Source of the DNA: Melitaea cinxia
Lineage: Eukaryota; Arthropoda; Insecta; Lepidoptera; Nymphalidae
Assembly (NCBI RefSeq): GCF_905220565.1
Contig: NC_059405.1
Location: forward strand, 1,364,001-1,428,000
Direction of reading: 5' to 3'
DNA: 64,000 bases
The notes beneath the pieces are model-generated. The model saw only the letters and a list, made by a program, of their open reading frames with translations. It was not told the DNA's origin and made no database searches. The stretch's first letter is position 1. Each line of letters opens with the position of its first letter. Made by a program: the position numbers and the translations under genes. Of this stretch, positions 47,598-58,006 are shown piece by piece.

Positions 47598-47856
47598 CTG
47601 CAGCCTTTCGCAGTCCACTACTGGACATAGGCCTCCACAAGTCCACGCCGAAAATGGCGTGAGCTCATGTATTTTGCTCATAGTCACACGGGCTGGCTTT
47701 GTCGCACCGAAGACGCTGCTGCCCGTCTTCGGCCTGTGTATTTCAAAGCCAGCAGTTGGATGGTTATCCGGCCATCGCTTTTTAAATTCCAAGGTAGTAG
47801 TGGAACTGTGTTATCCCTTAGTCGCCTCTTACGACACCCACGGGAAGAGAGGGGGG
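47598..47856 (-). repeat. Family-B repeat
   Basis: GCAGCCTTTCGCAGTCCACT, GACATAGGCCTCCACAAGTC, CTTCGGCCTGTGTATTTCAA, CGACACCCACGGGAAGAGAG. A family-A copy (47870) begins 14 bp further on. Confidence 0.75.
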
Positions 47857-47869
47857 AGATTTTTACAAA

Positions 47870-48480
47870 TAATTGTGTTTGCTTGCAAACGAAAAAAAAA
47901 CCGACTTCAATTACATCGACAAGTAATACAACGTAGATCGACGAAAAAATAGTCAAGCGACTACGCGTTATCAAAGATTACTCAAAAAGTAGTTATCAGA
48001 TCTCGATCAAATTTATATGTGACCATATGATAAACATCAGCTTTCGATTAAATTAAAAATTATCAAAATCGGTATACCCAGTAAAAAGTTATTACGGACT
48101 TTCGAGAGTTTCCCTCGATTTCTCTGGGATCCCATCATCAGATCCTGGTTTCCTTATCACGGTACCAAACAAGAGATATCCCCTTTCCAACAAAAAAAGA
48201 ATTATCAAAATCGGTACATCCAGTAGAAAGTTATGCGGTATAATACAACGTAGGTCGACGAAAAAAGCGTCAAGTAAAAACGCATTATTAGATATAACTC
48301 GAAAACTAGTTGTTAGATCTCAAATAAATTTAAATGGGACCAATTGGCACACACCACCTTTCGATTAAAACAAAATTTGTCGAAATCGGTCTACCCGGTC
48401 AAAAGTTCTGATGTAACATACATTAAAAAAAAAATACAGTCGAATTGAGAACCTCCTCCTTTTTTGGCAGTCGGTTAAAA
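47870..48480 (-). repeat. Family-A repeat, complete copy
   Basis: From AATTGTGTTTGCTTGCAAAC to CCTCCTCC, T run, GGCAGTCGGTTAAAA. One internal unit. Well preserved. Confidence 0.85.
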
Positions 48481-49112
48481 AATAAATAATCCGAATCGAT
48501 CGAGTCATTCTCGAGTTATGCGCTTAGCAACACGCTTTTTATTGATATAGATTTAGTTATGGTATACCCATTTATGATATAAGATCACAAAAGACATGGA
48601 AATTTTCTAGAAATAAATTTAAAGTTTGTATTAAAAATTTGTATAATTATGTAAATTGTATTACACGGCGCACGATTACATAGATGATAAAGATAAGTGG
48701 ACATAGTGACGCTGTATTTCATAGAATTATTAATTGTAAAATCGGGGCAAAAACAAATAAATGTAAAACTCGATAAGTAGTGGAAAATTAAATTATTTTT
48801 ATTTACTTCAACTCTTCATTCATTTTGCTGTCTGCACTACTACAATAATAGTAGAGTGTAGAGTATATAATTTAGTTGTCATAAAACATTGTGAAAACTC
48901 TGCACTCTAGCCTGTACCATCCCCCTGTGAGCATAGGCTTTTTTCTCTACATAAATATTTTTTTCTTTACGTAAGTAATCCTAATGTATTGATCTCCTAG
49001 GCACTGTAGCAAAATCCACAAAGATAAGACAACTTGACCGGACAAAAATATTCACAGAAACAGGTACAAATATCAGTGGTAATCAAACACACATACACAT
49101 ATGAGTATATAT
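48481..49112. other. AT-rich intergenic DNA
   Basis: No gene. A small dyad around 48831-48865 (CACTACTACAATAATAGTAG). Confidence 0.35.
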
Positions 49113-49682
49113 CGCACCACTAGATGAAAACTCCAGGAACTCAAAAAACCTATTTTTTCAGAAATGACGAAAAACTGATTTCGGAATATTTACTTGAGAT
49201 ATCGAGAAAATAGTAATACATACACAATAGTCATATGCTCTAAAGTCTGTTTAATGACGTATTTTTAATGCTATACCCACAAAAATTTTAAAAAGACAAT
49301 TTTTTTAGTTATTTGAGTTTTCTTTAGGTAATAAGAAACTTTCTTGTATCATATTTAGAATTACCTCTCTTTATCTGAAATAGAAATGCGTTACATTACT
49401 TTGCATCTTAAAAATATACGACCTACTGGTAGTGTTAAAACCTCACTAAGTTGAAAATTGGCTTTATAAAATAGGTAAAACATGATTAAGAATTGAAATA
49501 AAACTATTTTGTAATCAAATTAAAATGGTTGCATATTCTACTTAACAACAAGAAAAAAATAAAAATAAAAAATTACTATTTTAGTGACTTATATCCATTT
49601 AGATAGTACTTGCTAGATAAGTATTATATTATTTATTACTCTTATAATCACAGTTGCTATTAGAAGTTTTTTCTACGGAATA

Positions 49683-50725
49683 AGAATATAATCGAACGGC
49701 AAAAAATCTAGGTCTTCATTTTAGCCGCGACTTGTCTTGGTCCAAACATATCAGTGAAATCTCTAAAAAAGTACATTATTCATTTCACTCACTAAAAAAT
49801 CTCCAATACTTTCTTCCTATTAAAACTAAAACTATTCTTGTTCAATCACTGTTACTTCCTCTCCTTGACTATGCTGATGCTTGTTATCTAGATGCTACTG
49901 AAGAACAACTCAATAAACTAGAGAGACTACAGAACTCATGCATTCGTTTTATTTTTGGACTTCGTAAGTTTGACCACGTCTCTAAGTTTCGAAGTGAGCT
50001 CAAATGGCTTCCCATTAGGCTTCGCAGGAATACTCATATTCTTTGTCTCCTTTATAACATTTTATTTAATCTCTTGTCACCTAATTACCTTCGCGAGCGT
50101 TTTGAATTTTTACATCCTCCTGGTTCCTCGTGCCGATCCAACGTACAACTACTGTTGCGTATTCCTTCACACTCTTCTGGTTTCTATACTAATTCCTATA
50201 CCGTCCACGCAGCTAGGCTGTGGAATTCATTGCCGTCATCAATTCGCACTTGCACGTCTATATATACGTTTAAGAAAAAATTAAAAGAGCATTATCTTTC
50301 CTTATCATAATTTTAACTATGTGGGTATAATATATTTATATTTGAATATTATTATTTTGTGTGTCAGCTATATATATATTTTTTTTGTATGAGTATATAT
50401 GTATATGGACTGTGTGAGTATATGTTTGCGCGTGTGCATGTCCATATGTGTCTGTATGTGTGTGTATGTGTGTATATATATGTATGTGTGTGTGTGCGCG
50501 CGTATATGTGTATATATAAATCAATTATTTAATATTTTCTTTTGTACATCTGTCTACCTACTTTAATTTCTGTCTGTAATCGTTCCTTTTTGGGTGTGCT
50601 GGAAGAAATCTCTCACAGGGATAAGCACACCCATTATACGTGAGTCTCCATGACAAAATATTGTGTATAATCTTGTACGTATAAAAAATTGTTAAATAAA
50701 TAAATAGATAAATAAATAATTTTTG
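49683..50725 (+). mobile_element. LINE 3' end (CR1/Jockey-group), 5'-truncated
   Basis: An open frame (about 49710-50310) encodes the C-terminal region of a LINE ORF2 downstream of the palm: LGLHFSRDLSWSKHI, LLPLLDYADACYLDA, LERLQNSCIRFIFG, AARLWNSLPSSIRT. It ends with a stop at 50308, then a 3' UTR with a CA/GT-rich stretch and an AAATAAATAAATAG tail at about 50692-50720. 5' truncation plus tail fits retrotransposition into TE2. The frame is intact over about 200 codons, so it is not very old. Confidence 0.75.
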
Positions 50726-51147
50726 TTATTTAATGAACAACGATATACTCCTTAGTATTAATATAACTTAAATAATCATATTAAATTAGTATTCTGTACA
50801 ATAGCTTTAAAACTCAACCTTTATCTTTAATTTATATAATTCAGTCTTTGTCTTTTACTCTATATAATTCTAAGCCAGTCTCTTTTTTTAAGCTATCACT
50901 TAAATAATTAACAATAATACCCATAGTTTCAAATCACAGTTCAAATCATTTGTCAATAATAAGTACTTTCTTACTACTAATAGAAATACGTTTGTTAATG
51001 GCACTTACAATTAGTTTTGAAACTAGACAATCATTTAAAAATACCAGTTCAGTTAAGTACAAAATATAAAAAAATATTTTACATAACATTTTTGTAAAAA
51101 ATATCGAATCTTATAAGGATAGTGCGATTAAATATGAAGAATCATCA

Positions 51148-51475
51148 TTACAGCCTATACAGTCCACTGCGGGACATAGGCTTTCACAAGTTAACGCCAA
51201 AAATAACGTGAACTCATGTGCTTTGCCCATAGTCACCACGCTGGGCAGGCGGGTTGGTGACCGCAGGGCTGGCTTTGTCGCACCGAAGACGCTGCTGCCC
51301 GTCTTCGGCCTGTGTATTTCAAAGCCAGCAGTTGGATGGTTATCCCGCCACCGGTCGGCTTTTTAAGTTCCAAGGTGGTAGCTGTGGCACTGTGTTATCC
51401 CTTAGTCGCCTCTTACGACACCCACGGGAAGAGAGGGGGTGGCTATATTCTTGAGTACCGTAGCCACACAGTACG
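51148..51475 (-). repeat. Family-B repeat inside TE2
   Basis: TACAGCCTATACAGTCCACT, GTCACCACGCTGGGCAGGCG, CGACACCCACGGGAAGAGAG, then a CGTAGCCACACAG end. Well preserved full-length copy. Confidence 0.75.
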
Positions 51476-51539
51476 AATAGAATTGATATGAAGAATAGAA
51501 TTGATGAATTGAACAACACTCTCTTTAACTGCAGGGCTA

Positions 51540-52590
51540 ACGTAGGGTGGTTTTTATGATTCCCTCTTTTTTCTCCCTGTATGAAACCAGTTTCCGTCTT
51601 ATTAACTATGCTGTTTTAATTGCTTGATATCCCAAGTCAAGAGTTACCTTAAAGAAGTTCTTAACGTAACGTGCGAACGCGCGAGTTATTTTCTTCAAAA
51701 CAGTAGGCCGTATTTAGAGCCTGGTAGTTATTTGTGCTTGTGTATCGATATTTGGGCTTTTATGAGAATTTCACACAGTGTACTCTCCTGTGTCTAGGTA
51801 CTTTCAACGTCAAAACGTTTAAGGTCACTAAATCCCTAGAATGTATCAATAAGCTTTTGACGAATAGTTGTGTTGAGTTTTGTACTGCATTTAAAACTGC
51901 ATTTTTCTCCGCAAGGTGCTCGCATTTTGCGAGCCTGTCTGTGTCTGTGTGATGTCTTTATTTAGTTTACCAGAATTTAGCTTACCAAAATTCTTACTAG
52001 AATTTTTAAGAGCTTTGGCTACGTTAGCTTTCCATGTTTCTGGTTTCCGCAGTTTTATCTTACCCTTCACTATTTCTCGTGCGAAATGTTTTTCAGAATT
52101 ATTATTAACAGTATTATTATTGCTGCTTGAGCTGATGATTGAACTGCTGCTGGAGCTGCTGTTTGAGCTGCTTGATGACCACGAACTGGTAGACGACGAT
52201 GACAGAGAGTGAGGTCGAGGTAATGGGAAAGTAGTAGTAGACTTACGCAAAGGGGAGAAATTTATTTTTCGTTTCGGTAAAAATGATTTTTGTAGTTTGG
52301 GTCTGCGTCCGAGTCGTCAAAATCGCTTCCTTCGCCGCTGTGGACGGGTGATACTGTAGTATATTTTCGTTTAGAAACTCGTCGTCGTTCATCACTATTA
52401 GTTGACTGCTCATCGAGAAACTGCGGCGATGAAAATGACTTTAACTCTTCAGCAGGTATTTCAGGCTACCCTACACTTTCAAACATCTCCAACCAAAGGA
52501 TTGAGTTGCTGGCTGATCAGGAAACTGTTTTTCTGCATTGACGAGATCCAACATAACTTGCTTTTCCCGGCTTTTCATTTTCCTATACTA
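51540..52590 (-). pseudogene. Broken transposon-encoded protein of TE2
   Basis: Read on the minus strand from an ATG near 52580 (MKSREKQVMLDLVNAEKQF). An acidic/basic linker follows (SGEGSDFDDSDADPNYKN, about 52300), then a serine-rich tract, then WKANVAKALKNSSKNF (about 52030-51980). In a second frame there is a Cys-rich motif APCGEKCSFKCSTKLN (about 51915-51865) and in a third frame ARYVKNFFKVTLDLGYQAIK (about 51690-51630). Blocks in this order recur, as far as I remember, in unclassified transposon proteins of many insects. Stops and frame shifts are frequent and no catalytic core is left, so TE2 is a deletion derivative. Confidence 0.5.
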
Positions 52591-53187
52591 AATAATGACC
52601 TTATCATTTAAAAAATCAAGTAAACTCAAGCAAGTCAAAAATCCTAATTATCAATCCTTAATGAGTTACGAAAATTAAAAGCGAATAAAAAATCTACTTT
52701 AAATTTGAGATTATAAAATACTATTTCATGAACAAGTTATTATTTTATTAAGCGGGCGGAAAAAACAAATTTAAAGATTCATTCAAGTAAACTATTGTAA
52801 GTCGGAATTCATATTTTCTGTCACGTAAACTAGATTAACTCGAAATATATTTAAACAAAACGTGACACAATATTAACAAAATCCCCGCAAATCAAAATAT
52901 ACAGTTTTTTTTATCAATCAAATTTCAGCAAAACTCAATCAACTCGAAATATAATATGAAACTTACCTTATTAACTTCACATAAACTCCAGCAACTCAAA
53001 ATATGCCACTATACAAATGTTTTTCTCTCAAGATAGAGAGGAGACAACTAAAAATGGCGGAGTATGATTCGCGCCATCCAGGGTAAGGTCATTCAGCTAA
53101 AGTAATGTTTCGCGCCATATTTCGACAACGGTCGAAGCTATCGTTACGGGAGTTTTAAGTCCGCGTAGGTATTCATGCCGGAATTTC

Positions 53188-53236
53188 GAAAACGCCACTA
53201 ACTCAATATTAGTATTTTTTGAGTTAGTGACGTTTT
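53188..53236. repeat. Hairpin at the right end of TE2
   Basis: GAAAACGCCACTAACTCAA (53188-) is matched inverted by TTGAGTTAGTGACGTTTTC (-53236), with one mismatch and a short AT loop. The left end of TE2 has no equivalent hairpin. Confidence 0.7.
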
Positions 53237-53248
53237 CATCTAGGGGTG

Positions 53249-53250
<2 letters not shown>

Positions 53251-53308
<58 letters not shown>
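53251..53308. repeat. AT microsatellite
   Basis: A pure AT run between TE2 and the LTR element. A shorter TA run (58361-58386) lies on the far side of the LTR element, so the element probably inserted into one microsatellite. Confidence 0.9.
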
Positions 53309-53310
<2 letters not shown>

Positions 53311-53311
<1 letters not shown>

Positions 53312-53664
53312 GTTTTATTTTATAATTATTCTTGTATATTTTGAACAGTAAAACAATAATTGTGTTGCTCTGAAAAGAGGAGTTTTTTATTTTAACATAT
53401 AAACTAATTTTACAAAATATTATTTACTATTAAATTATTTACAAACTAACCTGAAAAGAGAAACAACATTTAAAGCTATTGCTTCACCAGTTCTTAATAA
53501 TAACTATTATTTAAATATTTACAATTACAATATAATTCTTACAATCGTTTAGTATGAAAAAAACAGCTCCATAGCAACCAATTCGCAGATCAAATGTCCA
53601 TCAAAGAACAATTACAAATTATATTAATAACTACTTAAATGAAGTGTCACGCACTTTGTTTACA
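53311..53664 (-). repeat. LTR (3' LTR of the element)
   Basis: Identical, as far as I can read, to 58007-58360. Begins (minus strand) TGTAAACAAAGTGCGTGAC. Confidence 0.9.
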
Positions 53665-53692
53665 TCTCCCCCCCCCCCTTTTTTTTTCTAAA

Positions 53693-54501
53693 TTACAAAG
53701 TTTTAGTGTCATACTTTACTACTGGAATTAGTTTTGTAATATGGAAGAGGTTTGATTCTGCCTTTTTGTGACCCGTGTCTACTTTATAAATTGAATTGGA
53801 TATTTTGTCTACAATTTCATAAGGTCCTATTCTCAATTCATCAAGTTTTTTCCGGTTTAATTGGTTTCCGTTTTCAACGTATACATAATCTCCTACTTTT
53901 AGTTCGTGATGTTTTCTGTTTTTATCAAATCTTTTTTTATTATAATTGTGTGATTTTATACTATTTTCTAAGGCAATTTTTCGGTCTTGCAAAAGACAAT
54001 TATGTGTTGTATTTTTATTCAGTTCATCTGGTAGAACGTCAAATTTTTTTCCCTCCAATAAATATTTTGGAGAGAACCTTGTTACACCATGTTCAGTTTC
54101 GTTATATTTTTCTGTGCATTCGTGAGCAATAGTTGTCCAAGCAATTTTGCCCTTCTTTTCATTAATCTTGCAACGAATTTTATTAACCAACGTTTGGTTT
54201 AACCTTTCATTTAATCCGTTTGAAAATGGTGCATTTACTGCAGTGAAAACTATAGGTATATTTTCTTTTTCTAAAAATCCGATAAAATCATGTCAATTTT
54301 ATAATCTTTTGTTACTTTTTGGACCAGTTTTATAAAATCATTCGCACTTTGAGTTTTGGATGTCAAAATATAGGCGTAACGAGTGAAGTGATCTACTAGA
54401 AGATGTAAATATTTTTTGGTTGAACGAGTACCACCAAATCCCCCTATAGTATCTATAGACACTATTTCAAACGGATAAGTAGCGGGACCTAAGTGAGACA
54501 T
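53693..54501 (-). pseudogene. Integrase of the LTR element, broken
   Basis: The core starts in one frame (54501-54271) with FEIVSIDTIGGFGGT (first catalytic Asp) and reaches MILSD (second Asp). There a stop appears and the frame changes. The second frame (54190-53693, open slightly further upstream) carries SNGLNERLNQT (catalytic Glu), then YNETEHGVTRFSPKYLLEG and a C-terminal GPYEIVDKI-type domain. The usual residues between the second Asp and the FLEK part look deleted, about a dozen codons. The zinc-binding N-terminus (CENCDVC) is separated from the upstream HHYYCHIGRQQ by a one-base shift in an A run at 54565-54572. This copy cannot make functional integrase. Confidence 0.8.
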
Positions 54502-54547
54502 TAATCCAAACTTGTATTTTCCTCTAGATTTATTTTTTATACAGACA

Positions 54548-56230
54548 TCACAATTTTCGCAAACTTTTTTTTATATTGTCCAATAAATTTTTGGCGTGAT
54601 AAAATGGTTTAATCTTGTTTTCCATTTGTTGTCTGCCTATGTGACAGTAGTAGTGATGTACATGTTTTATAATATTTTTACTAAATTCCTCAGTTAATAC
54701 AATCTTTTCATTTTTTCCTATCTTTTTATAATATATATTATTTTTTAAAATAAGTTTATTTATATTTTGTTTTATTTTATCATTTTTATCTTGATCATTT
54801 CGTATGTCTTCTAATTTTACAAAATTTACTATTTTTAAACTACTATCTTTATTTTCATACGATTCTAACACTGGGTTTCTGCTTAGAGTATCTGCCTCTA
54901 TATTATATTTGCCTGGAGAATATATTATTTTAAAATCGAACTGCGACAAATAATATGTTAAATCTCCTAGTTCTTCGTCCGTTCTGGCTTTAATATTCAT
55001 TTTTTCTAAAGGTTTGTGATCTGAATAAACCGTGAATGTTTTTCCCATAAGCCAGTGCTGCCAGTATTTTACTGCCTCTTTTATTGCCAAGCACTCAAGA
55101 TATATTGCTTTTTTCTTTTTTTGGGAGTCATTTAATTTCTTTGAAAAGAATGCACAAGGTTTTTCATCACCGTTGGGTTGAATTTGTTTTAAAATCGCAC
55201 CTACACCTTGTATGCTAGCATCTGTATATATATGTATTGGCAAATCTGGATCAAAGATGGCTAGAATAGGTTTTGAGCAAAGTAATCTTTTTATAGTATC
55301 AAAAGATTCTTGGCATTTATCTGACCAAACAAATTTTTCTCCTTTTCTTAATAAATTATGTAAAGGGTCCAGTATAATTGAAACATTTGGCACATATTTT
55401 CCATAGAAATTAATCTTTCCTAAAAATTGTCGTACGTTTTTTTGTGTTTTTGGAGTTGGAAATTCTTTTATGGCAATCAAATTATCTTTTAATGGAGTGA
55501 CAGTATTGTTTTTTATTATGTGTCCTAGATATTTTACAGAGTCCTGTGCAAAATTACATTTCGTGAATTTTAATTTAAAACCTTCTTTTAAAATTGCTTC
55601 CAATAACAAAGATATGTGCTCAATGTGTTTTTCGAACGTTTCAGAAAATACTAAAATATCATCAATGTAATTAACAGTAAAATTTGACAGATTATATTTT
55701 CTTATAATGCTACTTAATATTCTTTGAAAAATAGCGGGAGCAGTTTTTAAACCAAAAGGTAAGCAAGTCCATTGGAAGTGTGCCTCTTGAGTAACAAATG
55801 CAGTTTTATGTCTATCTTCAATTTTAAGAGGTATTGACCAGAACGCTGAGTTTATATCGAATGTTGAAAAAAATTTACATTTCCTTGTTTTAACCATTAG
55901 ATCCTCGATTAGCGGAAATGGTTGCGATTGGGGAACTATAATTTTATTTAATTCGCGAAAATCTATACAAAGCCTCGATCTCCTTCCTTCTTCTTTTTTA
56001 AATGCTAGTGTTACCGGAGCGGCAAAAGGGCTATATGACTCCTCAATTAAATTATGTTTTAGCAGTTTTGATATTTGATGTTCAATTTCTTTCATATCCT
56101 CAACAGAACATCTATACGGTCTTTTACTACAGTATTTATCTATTAACAAATCAATATGGGCTTCATAGCCTTTTACAGTACCTATATCATATTTGTCTTT
56201 AGCAAATACTGAATTATATTTGTGTATCAA
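54548..56230 (-). CDS. Reverse transcriptase / RNase H of the LTR element
   Basis: A 560-codon open stretch; the same frame is open upstream to the slip site at 56371-56377. It carries the reverse transcriptase motifs FAAPVTLAFKKEEG, SRLCIDFRELNKI, FSTFDINSAFWSIPL (first Asp), TCLPFGLKTAPAIFQR and VNYIDDILVFS (catalytic YIDD), then the RNase H part with IYTDASIQGVGAIL and VYSDHKPLE. The C-terminal end runs into the integrase zinc-binding region (HHYYCHIGRQQ) before an A-run frame break. All reverse transcriptase and RNase H key residues are present. Copies RNA into DNA in virus-like particles. Confidence 0.9.
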   Translation of the reverse strand: MIHKYNSVFAKDKYDIGTVKGYEAHIDLLIDKYCSKRPYRCSVEDMKEIEHQISKLLKHNLIEESYSPFAAPVTLAFKKEEGRRSRLCIDFRELNKIIVPQSQPFPLIEDLMVKTRKCKFFSTFDINSAFWSIPLKIEDRHKTAFVTQEAHFQWTCLPFGLKTAPAIFQRILSSIIRKYNLSNFTVNYIDDILVFSETFEKHIEHISLLLEAILKEGFKLKFTKCNFAQDSVKYLGHIIKNNTVTPLKDNLIAIKEFPTPKTQKNVRQFLGKINFYGKYVPNVSIILDPLHNLLRKGEKFVWSDKCQESFDTIKRLLCSKPILAIFDPDLPIHIYTDASIQGVGAILKQIQPNGDEKPCAFFSKKLNDSQKKKKAIYLECLAIKEAVKYWQHWLMGKTFTVYSDHKPLEKMNIKARTDEELGDLTYYLSQFDFKIIYSPGKYNIEADTLSRNPVLESYENKDSSLKIVNFVKLEDIRNDQDKNDKIKQNINKLILKNNIYYKKIGKNEKIVLTEEFSKNIIKHVHHYYCHIGRQQMENKIKPFYHAKNLLDNIKKSLRKL

Positions 56231-56364
56231 TTTATCAATTTCATATTTTTTTTTATTGTCTAAATTATTTAATGAAATATCAAAATTATCGACTATTATA
56301 TTTTCATTAAAGTTTATTTTATACTCATTATTTATAGTTTCTTTTTCATATTTTTTTGTAATAT

Positions 56365-56832
56365 TTACACCTTTTTTTCATAAGATTTACCTTCTTTATT
56401 CTCTATAGCACTACCTGAACTGCCAGGAATTTCTTTAGTGCTATTTGTTTGCTTTTCTTTATCTTTTATGTAGTCTTTATTATTATTGCTGATAGCATTT
56501 TGAGTTATACATAAATTCTCATTTTGAGTTAAATGATATTGTTGTATACAGTCTAACCCAACAAGAAAATCATAGTCGAAGTTGTTTTCATCTATAACAA
56601 AAACATTAACATGTTTTTCAATTTCAAAAATTTTAATTTTTAGATTTACCATTCCTATTGATTTTTTTACGCCATTAATAGTTTTTAAACCTGCATTTTT
56701 ATCGTAAGTATTTATTTTTTTCAAAGATAATAATCTTGAATTAATTAAAGACACATTAGATCCTGAATCATATATTCCTAATGTTTCTACAGTGTCATTA
56801 ATTAGTAATTTAATTTTTATTAATGGCGGCAC
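56365..56832 (-). CDS. Aspartic protease region of the LTR element
   Basis: The frame continues directly from the slip site at 56838-56844. IYDSGSNVSLIN contains the DSG active site of a retropepsin; ILVGLD-like FLVGLDCIQQYHL gives the second conserved part. A Lys/Glu/Ser-rich tail follows, ending in a stop (56365-56367) immediately after a second A AAA AAG run. It would process Gag and Pol. Confidence 0.82.
   Translation of the reverse strand: MPPLIKIKLLINDTVETLGIYDSGSNVSLINSRLLSLKKINTYDKNAGLKTINGVKKSIGMVNLKIKIFEIEKHVNVFVIDENNFDYDFLVGLDCIQQYHLTQNENLCITQNAISNNNKDYIKDKEKQTNSTKEIPGSSGSAIENKEGKSYEKKV
56371..56377 (-). promoter_or_regulatory. Possible second -1 slip site (protease/pol)
   Basis: On the minus strand A AAA AAG falls in protease-frame register five bases before the protease stop. 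A -1 shift leads into the open reverse transcriptase frame. A one-base deletion in the A run would look the same. Confidence 0.4.
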
Positions 56833-56834
56833 TA

Positions 56835-57983
56835 TTAGTTTTTTTGATCGATTTCATTTAATTCTACCTCTAATTCAGAATTGTTAACACTCCTTATTTG
56901 AGCTTGTTTTGGATTATCGTTATTTTTATTTTTGAACCAACATAGGGATTCAGGATGGTAACGTATACCTTTATTCTCTTTTTCACAAATTTTACATGGG
57001 CTAACCAAGGGCTTCACATTTTTCTCTATAGTTTTATTTTTCGAAGTTTCTATTTTTTTATGAAATACTTTTTTTTGTACCATATGCTCTAAACTTCTTA
57101 AGTTATTAAATAAGTCTTCAGTTTCCTTTAAACTATTCCTATCAATCATATCTGCAATAAAGTTCGGTAATCCGGTGGCAATCAGATCAATTATAGTGAG
57201 TTTATTTATGGACTTATTTATTTCTAATAGTAGTCTCTCTTTCTTTAATGCATACTCCAGTAATGAGCCTTCTCTGTATTTAAATACCATTGCATACCTG
57301 ATCGGCGACCAACCTTTATCCGCATATGTTTCACAAAATTTCTTTTTCCACATTGCCCATTCTGAATTTATTGTATGCTTTATAAGCATGGAACTATACC
57401 AGTCTAAACAAGAATCTTCTAAAAATAACCTAATAATTTCAATTTTTTTGATATCTTCTTCTATTCCTATACGGGTACATTCCGATTCAAAGGTAGTCAC
57501 CCACTGCGACACATTGGTAATCTTGCTACTAAATTTTTCTATTACAAATTTTTCTACCACTTTCCCCATATTAAAGGGTTTTACTGAATCTTTCTTCATT
57601 TCAGCGAAGTTTTCTATGATTTTTGCTAGAGATTCTTCTGAAAACCCTGTTGTAGTTTGTGGTATTGTTTGTTCCTCCAGTATGTATCCCATAAATTGTT
57701 TATTTCCATCTTCATCACAATAAGCCGCTTTCATCTCCGGATTCATGGATATCCATACCTGTCGTTTCTCATGCCGTTTTTGTAATGTGGACTTTACTTT
57801 CTGAAATATTTGGGTATGTACTATTCCATCATGTAATTTTACAGGTTGTAACTTATCTGGGATCGCAAAAGTCCGGCCATCTAAATCCGTGATTCTAGTT
57901 ACACAAATAATATTTGTTTTCGTATCTTCACTGGCTTTGACTATGAATTCGAATTTTAATTTTTCCATCTTTTCTGGTAACAA
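56835..57983 (-). CDS. Gag of the LTR element
   Basis: Open frame of about 380 codons starting near the 5' LTR; the first ATG-type start is at 57977 or 57968 (MEKLKFEFIVKASED). Middle part with WVTTFESECTRIG, FLEDSCLDWYSS and WKKKFCETYADKGW resembles Gag capsid regions of insect Ty3/gypsy elements. A CKICEK...CWFK segment near the C-terminus could be a degenerate zinc knuckle. It ends at TAA (56837-56835), right after a slippery A AAA AAC. The coat protein of the particle. Confidence 0.82.
   Translation of the reverse strand: MLPEKMEKLKFEFIVKASEDTKTNIICVTRITDLDGRTFAIPDKLQPVKLHDGIVHTQIFQKVKSTLQKRHEKRQVWISMNPEMKAAYCDEDGNKQFMGYILEEQTIPQTTTGFSEESLAKIIENFAEMKKDSVKPFNMGKVVEKFVIEKFSSKITNVSQWVTTFESECTRIGIEEDIKKIEIIRLFLEDSCLDWYSSMLIKHTINSEWAMWKKKFCETYADKGWSPIRYAMVFKYREGSLLEYALKKERLLLEINKSINKLTIIDLIATGLPNFIADMIDRNSLKETEDLFNNLRSLEHMVQKKVFHKKIETSKNKTIEKNVKPLVSPCKICEKENKGIRYHPESLCWFKNKNNDNPKQAQIRSVNNSELEVELNEIDQKN
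56838..56844 (-). promoter_or_regulatory. -1 ribosomal frameshift site A AAA AAC (gag/protease)
   Basis: On the minus strand the heptamer A AAA AAC lies exactly in gag codon register (last A of CAA, then AAA, AAC), directly followed by the gag stop TAA. A -1 shift leads without interruption into the protease frame. This is the canonical eukaryotic X XXY YYZ slip sequence. Confidence 0.75.
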
Positions 57984-58006
57984 GCTGTAGAAATGTTGTT
58001 TTATAA

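Larger units (their letters stand above)
49113..53250 (-). mobile_element. DNA transposon TE2, 4.1 kb
   Basis: The left end, CGCACCACTAGATGAAAAC (49113-), is the inverted partner of the right end ...GTTTTCATCTAGGGGTGCG (-53250), with one mismatch in the first 19 bases. ATAT stands directly outside both ends (inside TA-rich DNA, so weak as a target duplication). Subterminal motif CAACTCRAAATAT or a close variant repeats at 52837, 52940 and 52992, with AACTCAAAAA at 49138. The right end carries a hairpin (53188-53236). Inside are minus-strand coding remnants (51540-52590), a LINE tail (49683-50720) and a family-B copy (51148-51475). Class not assigned. Confidence 0.65.

Noticed and set aside
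50336..50524. 62-codon frame rich in His/Thr/Tyr
   Set aside because: Translation of a CA/TA-type simple repeat in the 3' UTR of a LINE.
53665..53760. Envelope gene in the LTR element
   Set aside because: Integrase ends directly before the polypurine tract; no room and no open frame for an envelope.
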